From: Planctomycetota bacterium
GTDB lineage: Bacteria > Planctomycetota > Planctomycetia > Planctomycetales > Planctomycetaceae
Length of the DNA stretch: 64,000 nucleotides
Assembly: GCA_023417655.1 (NCBI GenBank)
Contig: JAEZFD010000046.1
Span: 10,022 to 74,021, forward strand
Direction: 5' to 3'
Shown piece after piece: positions 9,109 to 18,527 of the stretch. How positions within the stretch are numbered: position 1 is the first letter of the stretch; every line of letters starts with the position of its first letter. The translations under genes were made by a program, and so were the position numbers. The notes below the pieces were generated by a model. It had not been told where the DNA came from. It saw only the letters and a list, made by a program, of their open reading frames with translations, and did not search any database.

Positions 9109-9316
9109 CTGCAGCGGGCCTGTCAGATGAGGGAACACCTGATCAGTCCGGGTCAAGGCGATTTCCGTCACAAGTGACATTGCCGTTTCATCCGCGATGC
9201 CTGAGCGAATCCTTAATAATTTCGCCCGGTGATCCGATGGGATGATTGAGAGCGGCTGTGACGGATTACTATGGTGACCGGGTGGTGATCCCTTCTTTCG
9301 GTTCAGGATCGATGCC

Positions 9317-10486
9317 TTGTCAGATCTTCAGACTTCGGATTTTCGAATTATCATCGTGGGAGCCAGTACCCGAGCCGCCGCATTTTCTGCGATTCGGGCC
9401 GGATACGCTCCCATCTGTCTGGATCGCTATGGTGATGCCGATCTTCGCTACCGAGCGACCGTGGAGACTTTTCCGGAAACGGCGGATGAGCTGAGAGAAC
9501 TGCTGCGAAAATGGCCAGGGGTCCCTGTGATTTATACAGGTGGGCTGGAGAATAGGCCGGATCTGCTCGACGCCATTGCCGAAACACATCCTCTGTGGGG
9601 AAATACGTCCGAGGCTGTCAGTCTCGCCCGGGACAATCAACTGCTTCAGGAAGTCGCCCGACTTGCACGCGTCGGATTTCCGGAATGGAAGACGGCCGAT
9701 CAGGCTCCACCACCGGACGGGACCTGGCTGCTGCGGCCTCAATTCGGTTGCGGGGGGCGGGGGATTTCGGTCTGGACGCCGGAGCAGTCGCAATCAGAGA
9801 TTCTGCAGGAATCTCACTTCTTCCAGCGGAAGATTGAAGGGGATGCTTACTCTGCACTTTTCATCGCGACAGCAGAGGCCGGGGATGTCCGTTTCATCGG
9901 TCTGACGAAGCAGTTAATCGGGCTGGAGGAATGCAATTCCAGCGGCTTCCAGTGGTGCGGCAACATTGCTCCGATGGCCTTTCCTGTCCCGACAGAGCTT
10001 TCCATCCGTCGATTCGGAAACGTCCTGAAGTGGAAGATGAAGGTCGTCGGACTGTTCGGAATCGATTTCATTCTTGATGCGGACGGATTTCCTTGGGTCA
10101 CGGAGGTGAATCCGCGATATCCTGCATCATTGGAACTGCTTGAGCACATCACTGGAATTCCATTTCTGCGTGAGCATTGCCGCTGCTTTTCACCAGAATT
10201 ACTCCCTGAGACGGACTGGAATCTCGCGCATCCGGGGGAGTTCGTGGGGAAAGCTGTTTTCTATTCTGGCAGTGACCTCACGCTGTCAACGTCCCTGATT
10301 GACCCGGCTTCCGTTCCCGTCGAAACGATTCCGTCGGTGACTGACCTGCCCGAGGCGGGGAAGTTGATTGAGAAGGGGGCCCCTGTCTGCACGCTCTTCG
10401 CCGAGTCGACCTCCTCCGAGGAGACAGAACAGCAGCTGCTTCAACAGTTGAGAGCGCTGGGATCACAATTTGGCGGAGCCATCTGA
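9317..10486 (+). CDS. ATP-grasp domain protein, substrate unknown
   Basis: 389 residues. The N-terminus (FRIIIVGASTRAAAFSAIRAGY) is a pre-ATP-grasp Rossmann-like domain. The middle has a LLRPQFGCGGRGISVW glycine-rich nucleotide loop, and the C-terminal part has metal-binding segments FGIDFILDADG and VTEVNPRYPASLE. This is the carboxylate-amine/thiol ligase fold. Known relatives that I recall include an uncharacterised ATP-grasp protein linked with tetrahydromethanopterin C1 genes in methylotrophs, but nothing here proves that link. The start must be TTG at 9317: an in-frame stop lies at 9275 and no ATG/GTG intervenes, and AGGAT sits seven bases upstream. Confidence 0.8.
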   Translation: MSDLQTSDFRIIIVGASTRAAAFSAIRAGYAPICLDRYGDADLRYRATVETFPETADELRELLRKWPGVPVIYTGGLENRPDLLDAIAETHPLWGNTSEAVSLARDNQLLQEVARLARVGFPEWKTADQAPPPDGTWLLRPQFGCGGRGISVWTPEQSQSEILQESHFFQRKIEGDAYSALFIATAEAGDVRFIGLTKQLIGLEECNSSGFQWCGNIAPMAFPVPTELSIRRFGNVLKWKMKVVGLFGIDFILDADGFPWVTEVNPRYPASLELLEHITGIPFLREHCRCFSPELLPETDWNLAHPGEFVGKAVFYSGSDLTLSTSLIDPASVPVETIPSVTDLPEAGKLIEKGAPVCTLFAESTSSEETEQQLLQQLRALGSQFGGAI

Positions 10487-10734
10487 TGAGGGGCGCTGCC
10501 GGCAACTTCTCTCCATGCCGGCATCTTCTCTCCAGTCAGTATCCTCTTCGTTCGCGGAAGAATCCCCATAAATAGCTTGCTTCCTTGGATCACGACTGAC
10601 TGTTTCGATGGCGAGGGGAAAACCCGCCGGTTATGATTTGCTTCTACGGACCAGATTCCCGCCTCAAGTGACGCCTTCCGATATCAGTCTGGTCTGCCCT
10701 TTCAGGTCTCCTACTTCGTTGGAACGAGAACGAC

Positions 10735-12003
10735 GTGTACTGGGAACAGTCAGTCCAGTTTGAAGCGGGAACAGACGTCGGGCTCCGTCGCAAAAACAAC
10801 GAAGATTCACATTCCGTCCATCTTTGCCACGACGAAGCCGAGTGGATGCGTTGCGGCCACCTGCTCATGGTCGCCGACGGGATGGGAGGCCACGCCGTTG
10901 GCGAGCTGGCGAGCCGAATCGCAGTTGAGACGGTCCCGCACACGTATCTGAAGTCGCCCCCGGGGGATCCCCGTCAGAATCTGCTGGATGCGGTGCTGGC
11001 TGCCAATCACGCCATTAATGAGCGAGGCACCCAGAACATCGACTTCCATCACATGGGAACGACCTGTTCTGTTCTAACGCTGACGCCTCGTGGGGCGATC
11101 ATTGGACATGTCGGGGATAGCCGTGTCTATCGCATCCGTCGCGACAGAGTCGACCAACTGACCTTCGACCATAGCCTGCAATGGGAGCTCGAGCGTCAGC
11201 ACGGCAGCCTGAATGGGATGATCGACCTCCAGCAGCACAAAAATATCATCACGCGCTCGCTGGGGCCTGAAAAAGAAGTCTCGGTCGATATTGAAGGCCC
11301 GATGCCGATCCTGCCCGGCGACGCCTTTCTGCTCTGTTCGGACGGGTTGAGTAATCAGATCTCTGATCCAGAGTTGGGGGCCATCGTCAGAGAACTTCCG
11401 CCGAATCAGGCCGTGAAGTTGTTGATCGATCTGGCGAATCTGCGTGGAGGTCCTGACAACATTACTGTGGTCGTGGCCGTCGTCGGCGAACTGCCGGCGA
11501 ATGTGATTCCCCACACGCCTGACGATTTTCTCGACGACCGCACTGGCCCGAGTTGGGCGTGGCTGGGGGGCGTCTGGGGGGCCGCGTTCGGGCTCGCCTG
11601 CGGAATCGCATTGCTGTTGGTGGGACAACCGGTCAATGGCGCAGCGATCTCATCGATCGCGGCACTGGCGCTGATCGCTCTGATTGTATTCTTTCTCCGC
11701 CAGAAGAAGTCACATCCTCAATTGCCACCGATGGATGAGTCGATGACTCACCATTCTCGACCCCATCGGACCGCCGTGGGTCTTTCCTCGAAAGATCTCG
11801 CGGATCTGCTTGAGAGAATTAACGCGGAACTCGCGCAGTCAGCGCGGAGCGAAGGATGGGCGGTTCACTGGGCGACTCAGGAGAAATTGACTCATAATGC
11901 TCAGGGATTTGCGCAGGGCAAACGCTATACAAAAGCGATCCGTGAATTTGCTCGCTCGATCCGGTTGATGATGGAGCAGCTTCCTCGGTCAGTGAGGGCA
12001 TGA
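10735..12003 (+). CDS. Membrane-anchored PP2C-family protein phosphatase
   Basis: 422 residues from a GTG start. Residues 1-240 form a PP2C domain with the metal-binding motifs RKNNEDS (about 20-25), VADGMGGH (D48 to H53), GDSRVYRIR, LCSDGLSNQ and GGPDNITVV. Two hydrophobic segments (about 272-295 and 300-322) follow, then a cytosolic tail of about 100 residues. Known PP2C enzymes of this class reverse Hanks-type kinase phosphorylation or act in stress signalling. A Hanks-type kinase lies 22 kb away, not adjacent, so a partnership is only a possibility. Confidence 0.9.
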   Translation: MYWEQSVQFEAGTDVGLRRKNNEDSHSVHLCHDEAEWMRCGHLLMVADGMGGHAVGELASRIAVETVPHTYLKSPPGDPRQNLLDAVLAANHAINERGTQNIDFHHMGTTCSVLTLTPRGAIIGHVGDSRVYRIRRDRVDQLTFDHSLQWELERQHGSLNGMIDLQQHKNIITRSLGPEKEVSVDIEGPMPILPGDAFLLCSDGLSNQISDPELGAIVRELPPNQAVKLLIDLANLRGGPDNITVVVAVVGELPANVIPHTPDDFLDDRTGPSWAWLGGVWGAAFGLACGIALLLVGQPVNGAAISSIAALALIALIVFFLRQKKSHPQLPPMDESMTHHSRPHRTAVGLSSKDLADLLERINAELAQSARSEGWAVHWATQEKLTHNAQGFAQGKRYTKAIREFARSIRLMMEQLPRSVRA

Positions 12004-12299
12004 ATCGGTCAGCCACAGGGTGTTTCTGACGACTACGGGACTTCGAAAACTTGAGTGTTCTTCTGGAATTACCGATTTCTGCTTCGGAAGGGGCGGCGGG
12101 AACCTCGAAAATTCTCATCCCGAGCAAAACGAGGGTTTCTTTTGTTCAGGTTTGAAGTCCAGAGCCCCACCCACCAGAATGAGCACATGGTGTCGTGCTG
12201 CCTGCTGATGAGTGCCTTTCTCTTCAGGCTGCCTGTCGTCCCAATTGGACATGATTGAATCCCAGCCAGAGACGCGGGATTTCCGGAGCTGTCAACACT
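12004..12299. other. Gap before aconitase without recognised gene
   Basis: Nearly 300 bases with no supported gene; presumably holds the acnA promoter. I see no clear hairpin or operator. Confidence 0.4.
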
Positions 12300-15050
12300 A
12301 TGAGTGGATCGAATCCCTTCGGCGCGGAATCAACTATCAAGACGCTGGCGGGCGAGTTCAAGATTCATCGCCTTCAGAAGCTCACGGAACTCGGTCTGGG
12401 CGATGTCTCGCGGCTTCCCTTCTCGATTCGGGTTCTGCTGGAATCCGCGCTTCGTAACTGCGACGAATACATCGTCCGGTCGCAGGACGTGAAGAACATC
12501 CTCAACTGGTCGCCCAACCAGTCTGAGCCCGTCGAAATCCCGTTCATGCCAGGACGCGTCGTCCTGCAGGACTTCACCGGAGTCCCTGCAGTCGTCGATC
12601 TCGCCGCACTGCGAGCTGCGATGGTCCGCATGGGTGGTGATCCCAAGAAAATCAACCCGCTGGTTCCGTGCGATCTGGTGATCGATCACTCAGTCCAGGT
12701 CGATGCCTTTGCTTCTGATGGAGCACTGCAGGCGAATCTGGAACTCGAATTCGAGCGAAATCAGGAACGTTACCAGTTCCTGAAATGGGGCCAGAAGGCC
12801 TTCCAGAACTTCCGCGTCGTTCCCCCTGCAACAGGGATCGTGCACCAGGTGAATCTGGAATACCTGGCGAGCGTCGTGCTGACGAAAGACGGCGTTGCTT
12901 ATCCGGACTCGCTCGTTGGAACCGATTCCCACACCACGATGATCAACGGGATCGGTATCGTCGGCTGGGGCGTCGGTGGAATCGAAGCCGAAGCCGTGAT
13001 GCTGGGGCAGCCGATTTACATGCTGCTGCCGGAAGTCGTCGGATTCAAACTGACCGGAGAACTGCCAGAAGGTTCGACCGCGACCGACCTGGTTCTCACC
13101 GCAACCCAGATGCTTCGTCGTCACGGGGTGGTCGGCAAATTCGTCGAGTTTTATGGACCGGGACTGGCGAGCATGTCGCTGCCAGACCGCGCGACGATCG
13201 CCAACATGGCCCCTGAATACGGGGCGACAATGGGCTTCTTCCCCGTCGACGAAGAGTCGCTCCGTTACATGGAACGCACCGGGCGTTCAAAGGAGCTCAT
13301 CGACCTCGTTGAGAAGTATTACAAGGCACAGAATCTGTTCCGCACGGAAGATTCGCCGGAGCCAGAATTCTCCACAACCATGGAACTGGACCTTGCGACT
13401 GTCCTGCCGTCCATGGCCGGACCAAAGCGACCGCAGGACCGTATTCTGCTCTCAGGCATGAAGGCCCAGTGGGAACAGGATCTTTCGACGACGTTCGGCA
13501 AGCTCTCGGCCACGGCCGATTCGACGCCAGCGTCCATGACTGATGAAGGTGGTTATGCCACCGCAACAGCCCTCGCCGCTGATCCCGGGCTGGATGGCGT
13601 TCCAGTGGTTTATGAAGGGGACGTCTTCAAGCTGAAGCACGGAGCCGTGGTCATTGCAGCGATCACCAGTTGCACAAACACGAGCAATCCGAGCGTCATG
13701 ATGGCGGCCGGTCTGCTGGCTCAGAAGGCCGCTGCCAAGGGCCTGACCAGAAAGCCATGGGTGAAGACGTCGCTGGCCCCCGGAAGCCGCGTTGTGACCG
13801 ATTACCTCGCCCGTGCTGGCGTGACCGAATCTCTTGACAAGCTGGGATTCCAGCTCGTGGGCTATGGCTGTACGACCTGCATTGGAAACAGTGGTCCGCT
13901 GCCAGATCCGATCGCGAACGCAATTTCCAAGAACGACATCGTGGCTTGCTCGGTGCTCTCCGGGAATCGCAATTTCGAAGGACGCGTGAACCCACATGTT
14001 AAGGCCAACTATCTCGCCAGCCCGCCGCTGGTCGTGGCCTATGCAATCGCCGGGACAACCGATATCGACCTCACGACTGAGCCGCTCGGTCAAGATGCCG
14101 CCGGCGAGCCAGTTTACCTCGCAGACATCTGGCCGACTCAGAAGGAAGTCTCTGATGCAATTGCCGGGGCGATGAGCCCGGAGATCTTCGTCGATGAATA
14201 TTCGAAGGCGAGCGTCGGACCTCCGGAGTGGCAGGCCATCGAAGGGGGAGAAGGGGATCTCTTCCAGTGGGATCTCAACAGCACTTACGTGCAGGAACCT
14301 CCATTTTTTGTGGACATGCCTGTTTCGCCGTTGCCGATCCAGCCAATTACAGGTGCTCGAGTGCTGGTCAGCGTTGGTGATTCGACCACGACTGACCACA
14401 TCAGCCCTGCCGGGTCGATCAAGAAAGACTCTCCTGCCGGGAAATTCCTGCAGGAGCACGGCGTCGCCCCGATCGATTTCAACAGCTACGGCAGCCGTCG
14501 TGGAAACGACCGGGTGATGACTCGCGGGACGTTTGCCAACATCCGTCTGCGAAACAAGATTGCTCCGGGAACTGAAGGGGGCGTCGCGAAGTACTTCCCG
14601 ACTGGCGAGATCACTTCGATCTATGACGCTTCGATGAAGTATCAGCACTCGGGGACGCCACTGGTTGTGCTGGCCGGTAAGGAATACGGAACCGGATCGT
14701 CCCGTGACTGGGCCGCCAAGGGAACGCAGCAGCTCGGGATCAAGGTCGTCATCGCAGAGAGCTTCGAGCGAATTCACCGTTCGAACCTGATCGGGATGGG
14801 AGTTCTTCCTTTGCAGTTCCGCGAAGGTGAATCCCGGGAAGCACTCGATCTCGACGGCAGCGAAACCTATGACGTCGCCGTGGATGACAACGTGAAGCCA
14901 GGTCAGGCAATTGAAGTGACCGCGCGTCGTACGAACGGCGAGGAAGTCCACTTCGTGACGACCTGCCGAATCGATACCCCGGTGGAAGTTGATTACTACC
15001 GGAACGGCGGCATCCTGCACACCGTGCTGCGACAGCTGCTCAAGAGTTAA
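12300..15050 (+). CDS. acnA: Aconitate hydratase (AcnA type)
   Basis: About 916 residues from the ATG at 12300 (GGAG 11 bases upstream; a TTG 45 bases earlier is also in frame). The long single-chain layout with the swivel domain at the C-terminus is that of AcnA/IRP1. The 4Fe-4S ligands are the Cys in TSCTNTSNPS and the two in GYGCTTCIGNSGP. GTDSHTTMINGIG, SYGSRRGNDRVM, and KEYGTGSSRDWAAKG are the substrate-binding signatures. It isomerises citrate and isocitrate in the TCA cycle. Monocistronic, with an inverted repeat just downstream. Confidence 0.97.
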   Translation: MSGSNPFGAESTIKTLAGEFKIHRLQKLTELGLGDVSRLPFSIRVLLESALRNCDEYIVRSQDVKNILNWSPNQSEPVEIPFMPGRVVLQDFTGVPAVVDLAALRAAMVRMGGDPKKINPLVPCDLVIDHSVQVDAFASDGALQANLELEFERNQERYQFLKWGQKAFQNFRVVPPATGIVHQVNLEYLASVVLTKDGVAYPDSLVGTDSHTTMINGIGIVGWGVGGIEAEAVMLGQPIYMLLPEVVGFKLTGELPEGSTATDLVLTATQMLRRHGVVGKFVEFYGPGLASMSLPDRATIANMAPEYGATMGFFPVDEESLRYMERTGRSKELIDLVEKYYKAQNLFRTEDSPEPEFSTTMELDLATVLPSMAGPKRPQDRILLSGMKAQWEQDLSTTFGKLSATADSTPASMTDEGGYATATALAADPGLDGVPVVYEGDVFKLKHGAVVIAAITSCTNTSNPSVMMAAGLLAQKAAAKGLTRKPWVKTSLAPGSRVVTDYLARAGVTESLDKLGFQLVGYGCTTCIGNSGPLPDPIANAISKNDIVACSVLSGNRNFEGRVNPHVKANYLASPPLVVAYAIAGTTDIDLTTEPLGQDAAGEPVYLADIWPTQKEVSDAIAGAMSPEIFVDEYSKASVGPPEWQAIEGGEGDLFQWDLNSTYVQEPPFFVDMPVSPLPIQPITGARVLVSVGDSTTTDHISPAGSIKKDSPAGKFLQEHGVAPIDFNSYGSRRGNDRVMTRGTFANIRLRNKIAPGTEGGVAKYFPTGEITSIYDASMKYQHSGTPLVVLAGKEYGTGSSRDWAAKGTQQLGIKVVIAESFERIHRSNLIGMGVLPLQFREGESREALDLDGSETYDVAVDDNVKPGQAIEVTARRTNGEEVHFVTTCRIDTPVEVDYYRNGGILHTVLRQLLKS

Positions 15051-15089
15051 GTTGAGGACAGCCAACTTCATGTGGCAGTCATGATTCTT

Positions 15090-15136
15090 TCAGCCCCTGC
15101 GTTTGCGGAGTCGGTTCCGCGGATCACAGGGGCTGA
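15090..15136. terminator. Nested inverted repeat between convergent acnA and the metal permease gene
   Basis: TCAGCCCCTG (15090-15099) pairs with CAGGGGCTGA (15127-15136), enclosing a second stem GCGGA/TCCGC (15106-15110 with 15116-15120). There is no T-run on either side, so it may be a non-classical bidirectional terminator or 3' end stabiliser. Confidence 0.45.
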
Positions 15137-15242
15137 TTCATTTGATGAGCAGTTCCAGGCTTGAGTGTAGAGCGGGAGTCGCTCTCGGACGGGGCGTTCG
15201 TATGGACCCTGCGCTGTGTGGACAGCCAGTAGAGAAACCACT

Positions 15243-16661
15243 CTATCGGGGAGGAATCGCTTTGCCGTGCGGGTCGACTTTGGGCGAGTCGAGTTCTGCA
15301 TCGAGCTGAGTCAGCAGATCATGATTGAGAACGTGTTCCACTCGATCTGCTGAGCCGTGCAGCTGGGTTTCATCGAGCTGGAAATTCTGGAAGAGAAATG
15401 ATTCCCAGAGTCGGTGGCCCCGCACAATTTCTGCTGCACGGCGTCGACCTGGCTCTGTTAGACGGATGGGATCTTTGCCCTCAATCCAACCCCGGCGTCG
15501 CAGTCTCCAGAAGGCGAGGTTCCAGACGAGTGAGCTTCCCCACGCGGTGGAAGTTCGCACCTGAGCGAGATTCAGTGGCCTTGGCTGCGGAGATTCTTCA
15601 AAGCGGTAGATCGTCGCCACAATGTCGTCGACGGTGCGCTGAAACTGCAGCGTGAGATTCGAGATCCATTGAATCATGACGCTGTGCCGCGGCGAGAAGA
15701 AATAGCAGCCCACAAAAATGATTCCGCATGTGACCGCCATCATGCCCGGCGTGCTGGCATCTTGCACCTGATTCAATCCGATCCATGCGGCCATCTGGCC
15801 GGGGACAGTCTTGGCGAGAAGATGTCCGAAGACAGCACTTGCAGCTGCGATAAGCAAACTCACGCCAATCATTCCAGGGAGCCTGTCGCTGACCAGCCAG
15901 CCACAGGCCGCCGGGACAATCAAAATGGCCACGACAAGAATGCTTCCCACTGAAGTGAAGGCCATCACAACAGTGACTGCCGTCATCGCCATCAGGCAGT
16001 AGTTCAGAATCCGTGCATTGAGTCCGAGCGCGGTCGCCTGCTCTGGATCAAAGGCCGCGAGTCGCAGCTCTTTAAAGAAGAGGAGCGTCAGCACGCCGTT
16101 CACAAGCAATAACGCCGCATTAGAAATCAGCGCCGTCGGAACTTCGAAGCCGGCAATCGGAATGGTTTCCCAGACAGTCAGTTCAAGCTGTCCGAACAAG
16201 ACGCAATCAGGATCAATATGAACGTCATCTGCTTTCAGTCGAAGCAGGAGCAGGCCGAATGCAAAGAGAGTGGTAAAAACGACTCCCAGTGCGGCATTCG
16301 CCTCCACCCGGCCCAGTCGCTGGACTGTCTCTGTGAGCCAGGCTGTGAAGACGCCAATTAACACCGCCCCTGCCGCGAGAAGCAATGGTTCAAATTGTGC
16401 CATGGCCTCGGGAGTCACCCAGCCCGCCGTAATCGCCCATTGAGCGGACAGGAAGGTCACGACCACGCCTGGCAATGCAGTATGGCTGAGAGCATCACCC
16501 ATCATGCTCTGTTCTCGCAGGATGAGCCAGACGCCGGGTAATGTGCAGGACATCGCTGCAACTGCAGCAACGAGAACGATTGTTGTGTCCCAGTGTTCCC
16601 AGCGCAGTTGCGCCGCGAGCATCGGAAGCAACATCACAGGTTCTGCGAGGACAGCCCACAT
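15243..16661 (-). CDS. Metal ABC transporter permease fused to a DtxR-like C-terminal domain
   Basis: 472 residues. Residues 1-310 are an ABC-3 (ZnuB/MntB) permease: about eight to nine hydrophobic helices, with the family segments MMGDALSHTALPGVV, ANAALGVVFTTLFA and FTSVGSILVVAILIVPAA. From about 340 on the chain becomes soluble and resembles a DtxR/MntR regulator: a winged-helix-like stretch (LRRRGWIEGKDPIRLTEPG) and the metal-dependent dimerisation helix with HRLWESFLF and a LHGSADRVEHVL segment. This suggests Mn/Fe/Zn import with built-in metal sensing. No ATPase or binding protein is beside it. It lies 60 bases after proC in the same direction. Confidence 0.85.
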   Translation of the reverse strand: MWAVLAEPVMLLPMLAAQLRWEHWDTTIVLVAAVAAMSCTLPGVWLILREQSMMGDALSHTALPGVVVTFLSAQWAITAGWVTPEAMAQFEPLLLAAGAVLIGVFTAWLTETVQRLGRVEANAALGVVFTTLFAFGLLLLRLKADDVHIDPDCVLFGQLELTVWETIPIAGFEVPTALISNAALLLVNGVLTLLFFKELRLAAFDPEQATALGLNARILNYCLMAMTAVTVVMAFTSVGSILVVAILIVPAACGWLVSDRLPGMIGVSLLIAAASAVFGHLLAKTVPGQMAAWIGLNQVQDASTPGMMAVTCGIIFVGCYFFSPRHSVMIQWISNLTLQFQRTVDDIVATIYRFEESPQPRPLNLAQVRTSTAWGSSLVWNLAFWRLRRRGWIEGKDPIRLTEPGRRRAAEIVRGHRLWESFLFQNFQLDETQLHGSADRVEHVLNHDLLTQLDAELDSPKVDPHGKAIPPR

Positions 16662-16721
16662 GTCAGGAAGGATCTCTCAGGGCAAAGATGTCGCGGGGTC
16701 AGGTGATGACTTTGGTTGAGA

Positions 16722-17537
16722 TCAGGACTTCGCAAGTTCCCGCGCACGTTCTGTCGCCGCACGGACGGCATTCATCAGGCTGCCGCGAACGCCGGCCTGT
16801 TCGAGCTGCAGCAGTCCGGCGATAGTGGTTCCGGCGGGACTGGTGACAGCGTCCTTCAACTGCCCGGGATGTTCGCCTGTCTCAAGAACCATTTTCGCTG
16901 CTCCCAGCAATGTCTGAGCGGCCAGTCGGGTTGCCGTCGTTCTTGGAAGTCCAGACAGCACGCCGCCATCGCTCAGGGCTTCGATGATTTCAAAGACATA
17001 TGCAGGGCCGCTGCCAGATAGTCCGGTAACTGCATCGAGTTGCGATTCCGGAACTTCGAGTGCGATCCCGACGGTATTCAGCATCTTCTGGACAAGCGCG
17101 GCATCTTCAGCACTGGTTTCTTTGCCACGAGAGAAACCGGAGGCTCCTGCACTCACCAGGCAGGGGGTGTTCGGCATGACGCGAATAACGCGATGCCCCG
17201 GCACTGCGGATTCAATGGTTGCAAGCGTGATGCCGGCAGCGATGGAGACCAGAAGGTGATCCTTTGTCAGGACTGGAGCCATTTCTTTGAGAACGGCCGG
17301 CAGACTCTGAGGTTTTACAGCGAGGAAGATGACTTGGGAATCCTGCAGGACCTTCGCATTCGATTCGGCGGTTCCCGCTCCAGTGGCGTCTGCGAATGAC
17401 TTGCGAGCTTCCGCATAGACATCGCTGGCGACAATCTGCTCTGACTTGCAGAACCCGGCGGTGACGAGTCCCTTGGCGAGAGCCGTCGCCATTTTCCCTG
17501 CACCGATGAACCCGACACGGACATTCGATCCCGACAT
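16722..17537 (-). CDS. proC: Pyrroline-5-carboxylate reductase
   Basis: 271 residues from the ATG at 17537, chosen because AGGGA lies eight bases upstream and the length equals the family norm; an in-frame start 36 bases earlier is unlikely. The N-terminal NADPH fold reads VGFIGAGKMATALAKGL, followed by FLAVKPQ and RVMPNTPCLVSAGASG; the C-terminal dimer domain has TGLSGSGPAYVFEIIEALSDGGV and LKDAVTSPAGTTIAGL, the ProC signature. It makes proline from pyrroline-5-carboxylate in the cytosol. The metal permease gene follows closely on the same strand. Confidence 0.96.
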   Translation of the reverse strand: MSGSNVRVGFIGAGKMATALAKGLVTAGFCKSEQIVASDVYAEARKSFADATGAGTAESNAKVLQDSQVIFLAVKPQSLPAVLKEMAPVLTKDHLLVSIAAGITLATIESAVPGHRVIRVMPNTPCLVSAGASGFSRGKETSAEDAALVQKMLNTVGIALEVPESQLDAVTGLSGSGPAYVFEIIEALSDGGVLSGLPRTTATRLAAQTLLGAAKMVLETGEHPGQLKDAVTSPAGTTIAGLLQLEQAGVRGSLMNAVRAATERARELAKS

Positions 17538-17742
17538 TGTGATTCCCTGATCCAGCTGAACTCTTCCGATCATTGTCCTGAATCTGAAGCGATTCCTTTT
17601 TGAGGCAACGACCGGCCGTTGGTATCTTAGCAGGCATCAGGGGAAAATTGGATAAGTCCAATTTCATCGAGTCATTGCCTCAGGCAATTGTCTTCTCTGT
17701 TCTCTTCCCAGCGTCTCCATCATTTTGGCAGGATCAGTTGTC

Positions 17743-18351
17743 ATGAGGGCTCAGTTGAGTGGGTCGCGCAAGCGAGCGAGGCACGTCCTGTTACTGATCG
17801 GCGTCGTGACGCTGTTCATTCCCCGTTTCGCGCAGGCGGAAGAGAAGAAGGTTGCAGTCGTGTTCTCTGGGGGGAGCGATCTTGATCCCCGGGATGGCGG
17901 ACGACCGGTGGTTCTGATTGCCGCCGGACTGGGAGTCTCGCCGGAAATTTTCAGAGAGGCCTTTCGGGGAGTGACCCCTGCCAGAAATGGAGCCCCCACT
18001 GGTCCGCAGGTTCACGCGAACAAGGCGTCGCTGCTGAAGGTGCTGCAGCCGTATGGCGTCACCAATGCGCGACTCGACGAAGTGTCGGACTACTATCGAT
18101 ACCGTCCACAAAATGGAGAACACTGGAAATCGGTCCCCGCCCGAGCCCATGCCATTGTCGATGGAGGCAGGATCGTCAAAGTGGTCGTGACTGAACCGGG
18201 ATCAGGTTACTCCTCGCCCCCGCAGATTAAAGTGGCGGGTGTCGATACCAGTGATTTCGCAGTGAAATTGCGTTTCGACAAAGATCTGAAACGGAATGGT
18301 TCTATTGAATCGATCGAGCGGACAGAAGTGGCTCCGGCCCCGGGGAAGTAA
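17743..18351 (+). CDS. Secreted protein of unknown function
   Basis: About 202 residues from the ATG at 17743 (AGGA nine bases upstream). A basic N-terminus and a hydrophobic stretch ending in AQAEE mark a Sec signal peptide, so it is periplasmic or secreted. The body has no family I recognise with confidence. A GSGYSSPPQIKVAG segment near 160-175 resembles the short glycine-tyrosine-proline turn motif seen in many bacterial beta-rich surface proteins. It stands alone between proC (divergent) and sufE. Confidence 0.7.
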   Translation: MRAQLSGSRKRARHVLLLIGVVTLFIPRFAQAEEKKVAVVFSGGSDLDPRDGGRPVVLIAAGLGVSPEIFREAFRGVTPARNGAPTGPQVHANKASLLKVLQPYGVTNARLDEVSDYYRYRPQNGEHWKSVPARAHAIVDGGRIVKVVVTEPGSGYSSPPQIKVAGVDTSDFAVKLRFDKDLKRNGSIESIERTEVAPAPGK

Positions 18352-18430
18352 GCCTGTCAGCCTGACTTCAATAGTCGCCGATTCGTTTCGGTCATCTCAT
18401 GTTTCCGGTCCATCAGGTCACCGCTCTGAG

Positions 18431-18459
18431 TGGTCATGCCTTTCAGGGAACTCTAGAAT
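18431..18459 (+). promoter_or_regulatory. Possible promoter of sufE
   Basis: TGGTCA (18431-18436) and TAGAAT (18454-18459) with 17 bases between, about 70 bases before the start. Sequence match only. Confidence 0.3.
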
Positions 18460-18527
18460 AATAGTGGTTCCGATTCTCACTGAGATCGGCTCGTTGTCTG
18501 CCTTGAATTCCAAAGGAAGGCCGCAGG

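Noticed and set aside
13452..15071. 539-codon opposite-strand frame inside acnA
   Set aside because: Antisense shadow of aconitase; no ribosome-binding site or family motif.
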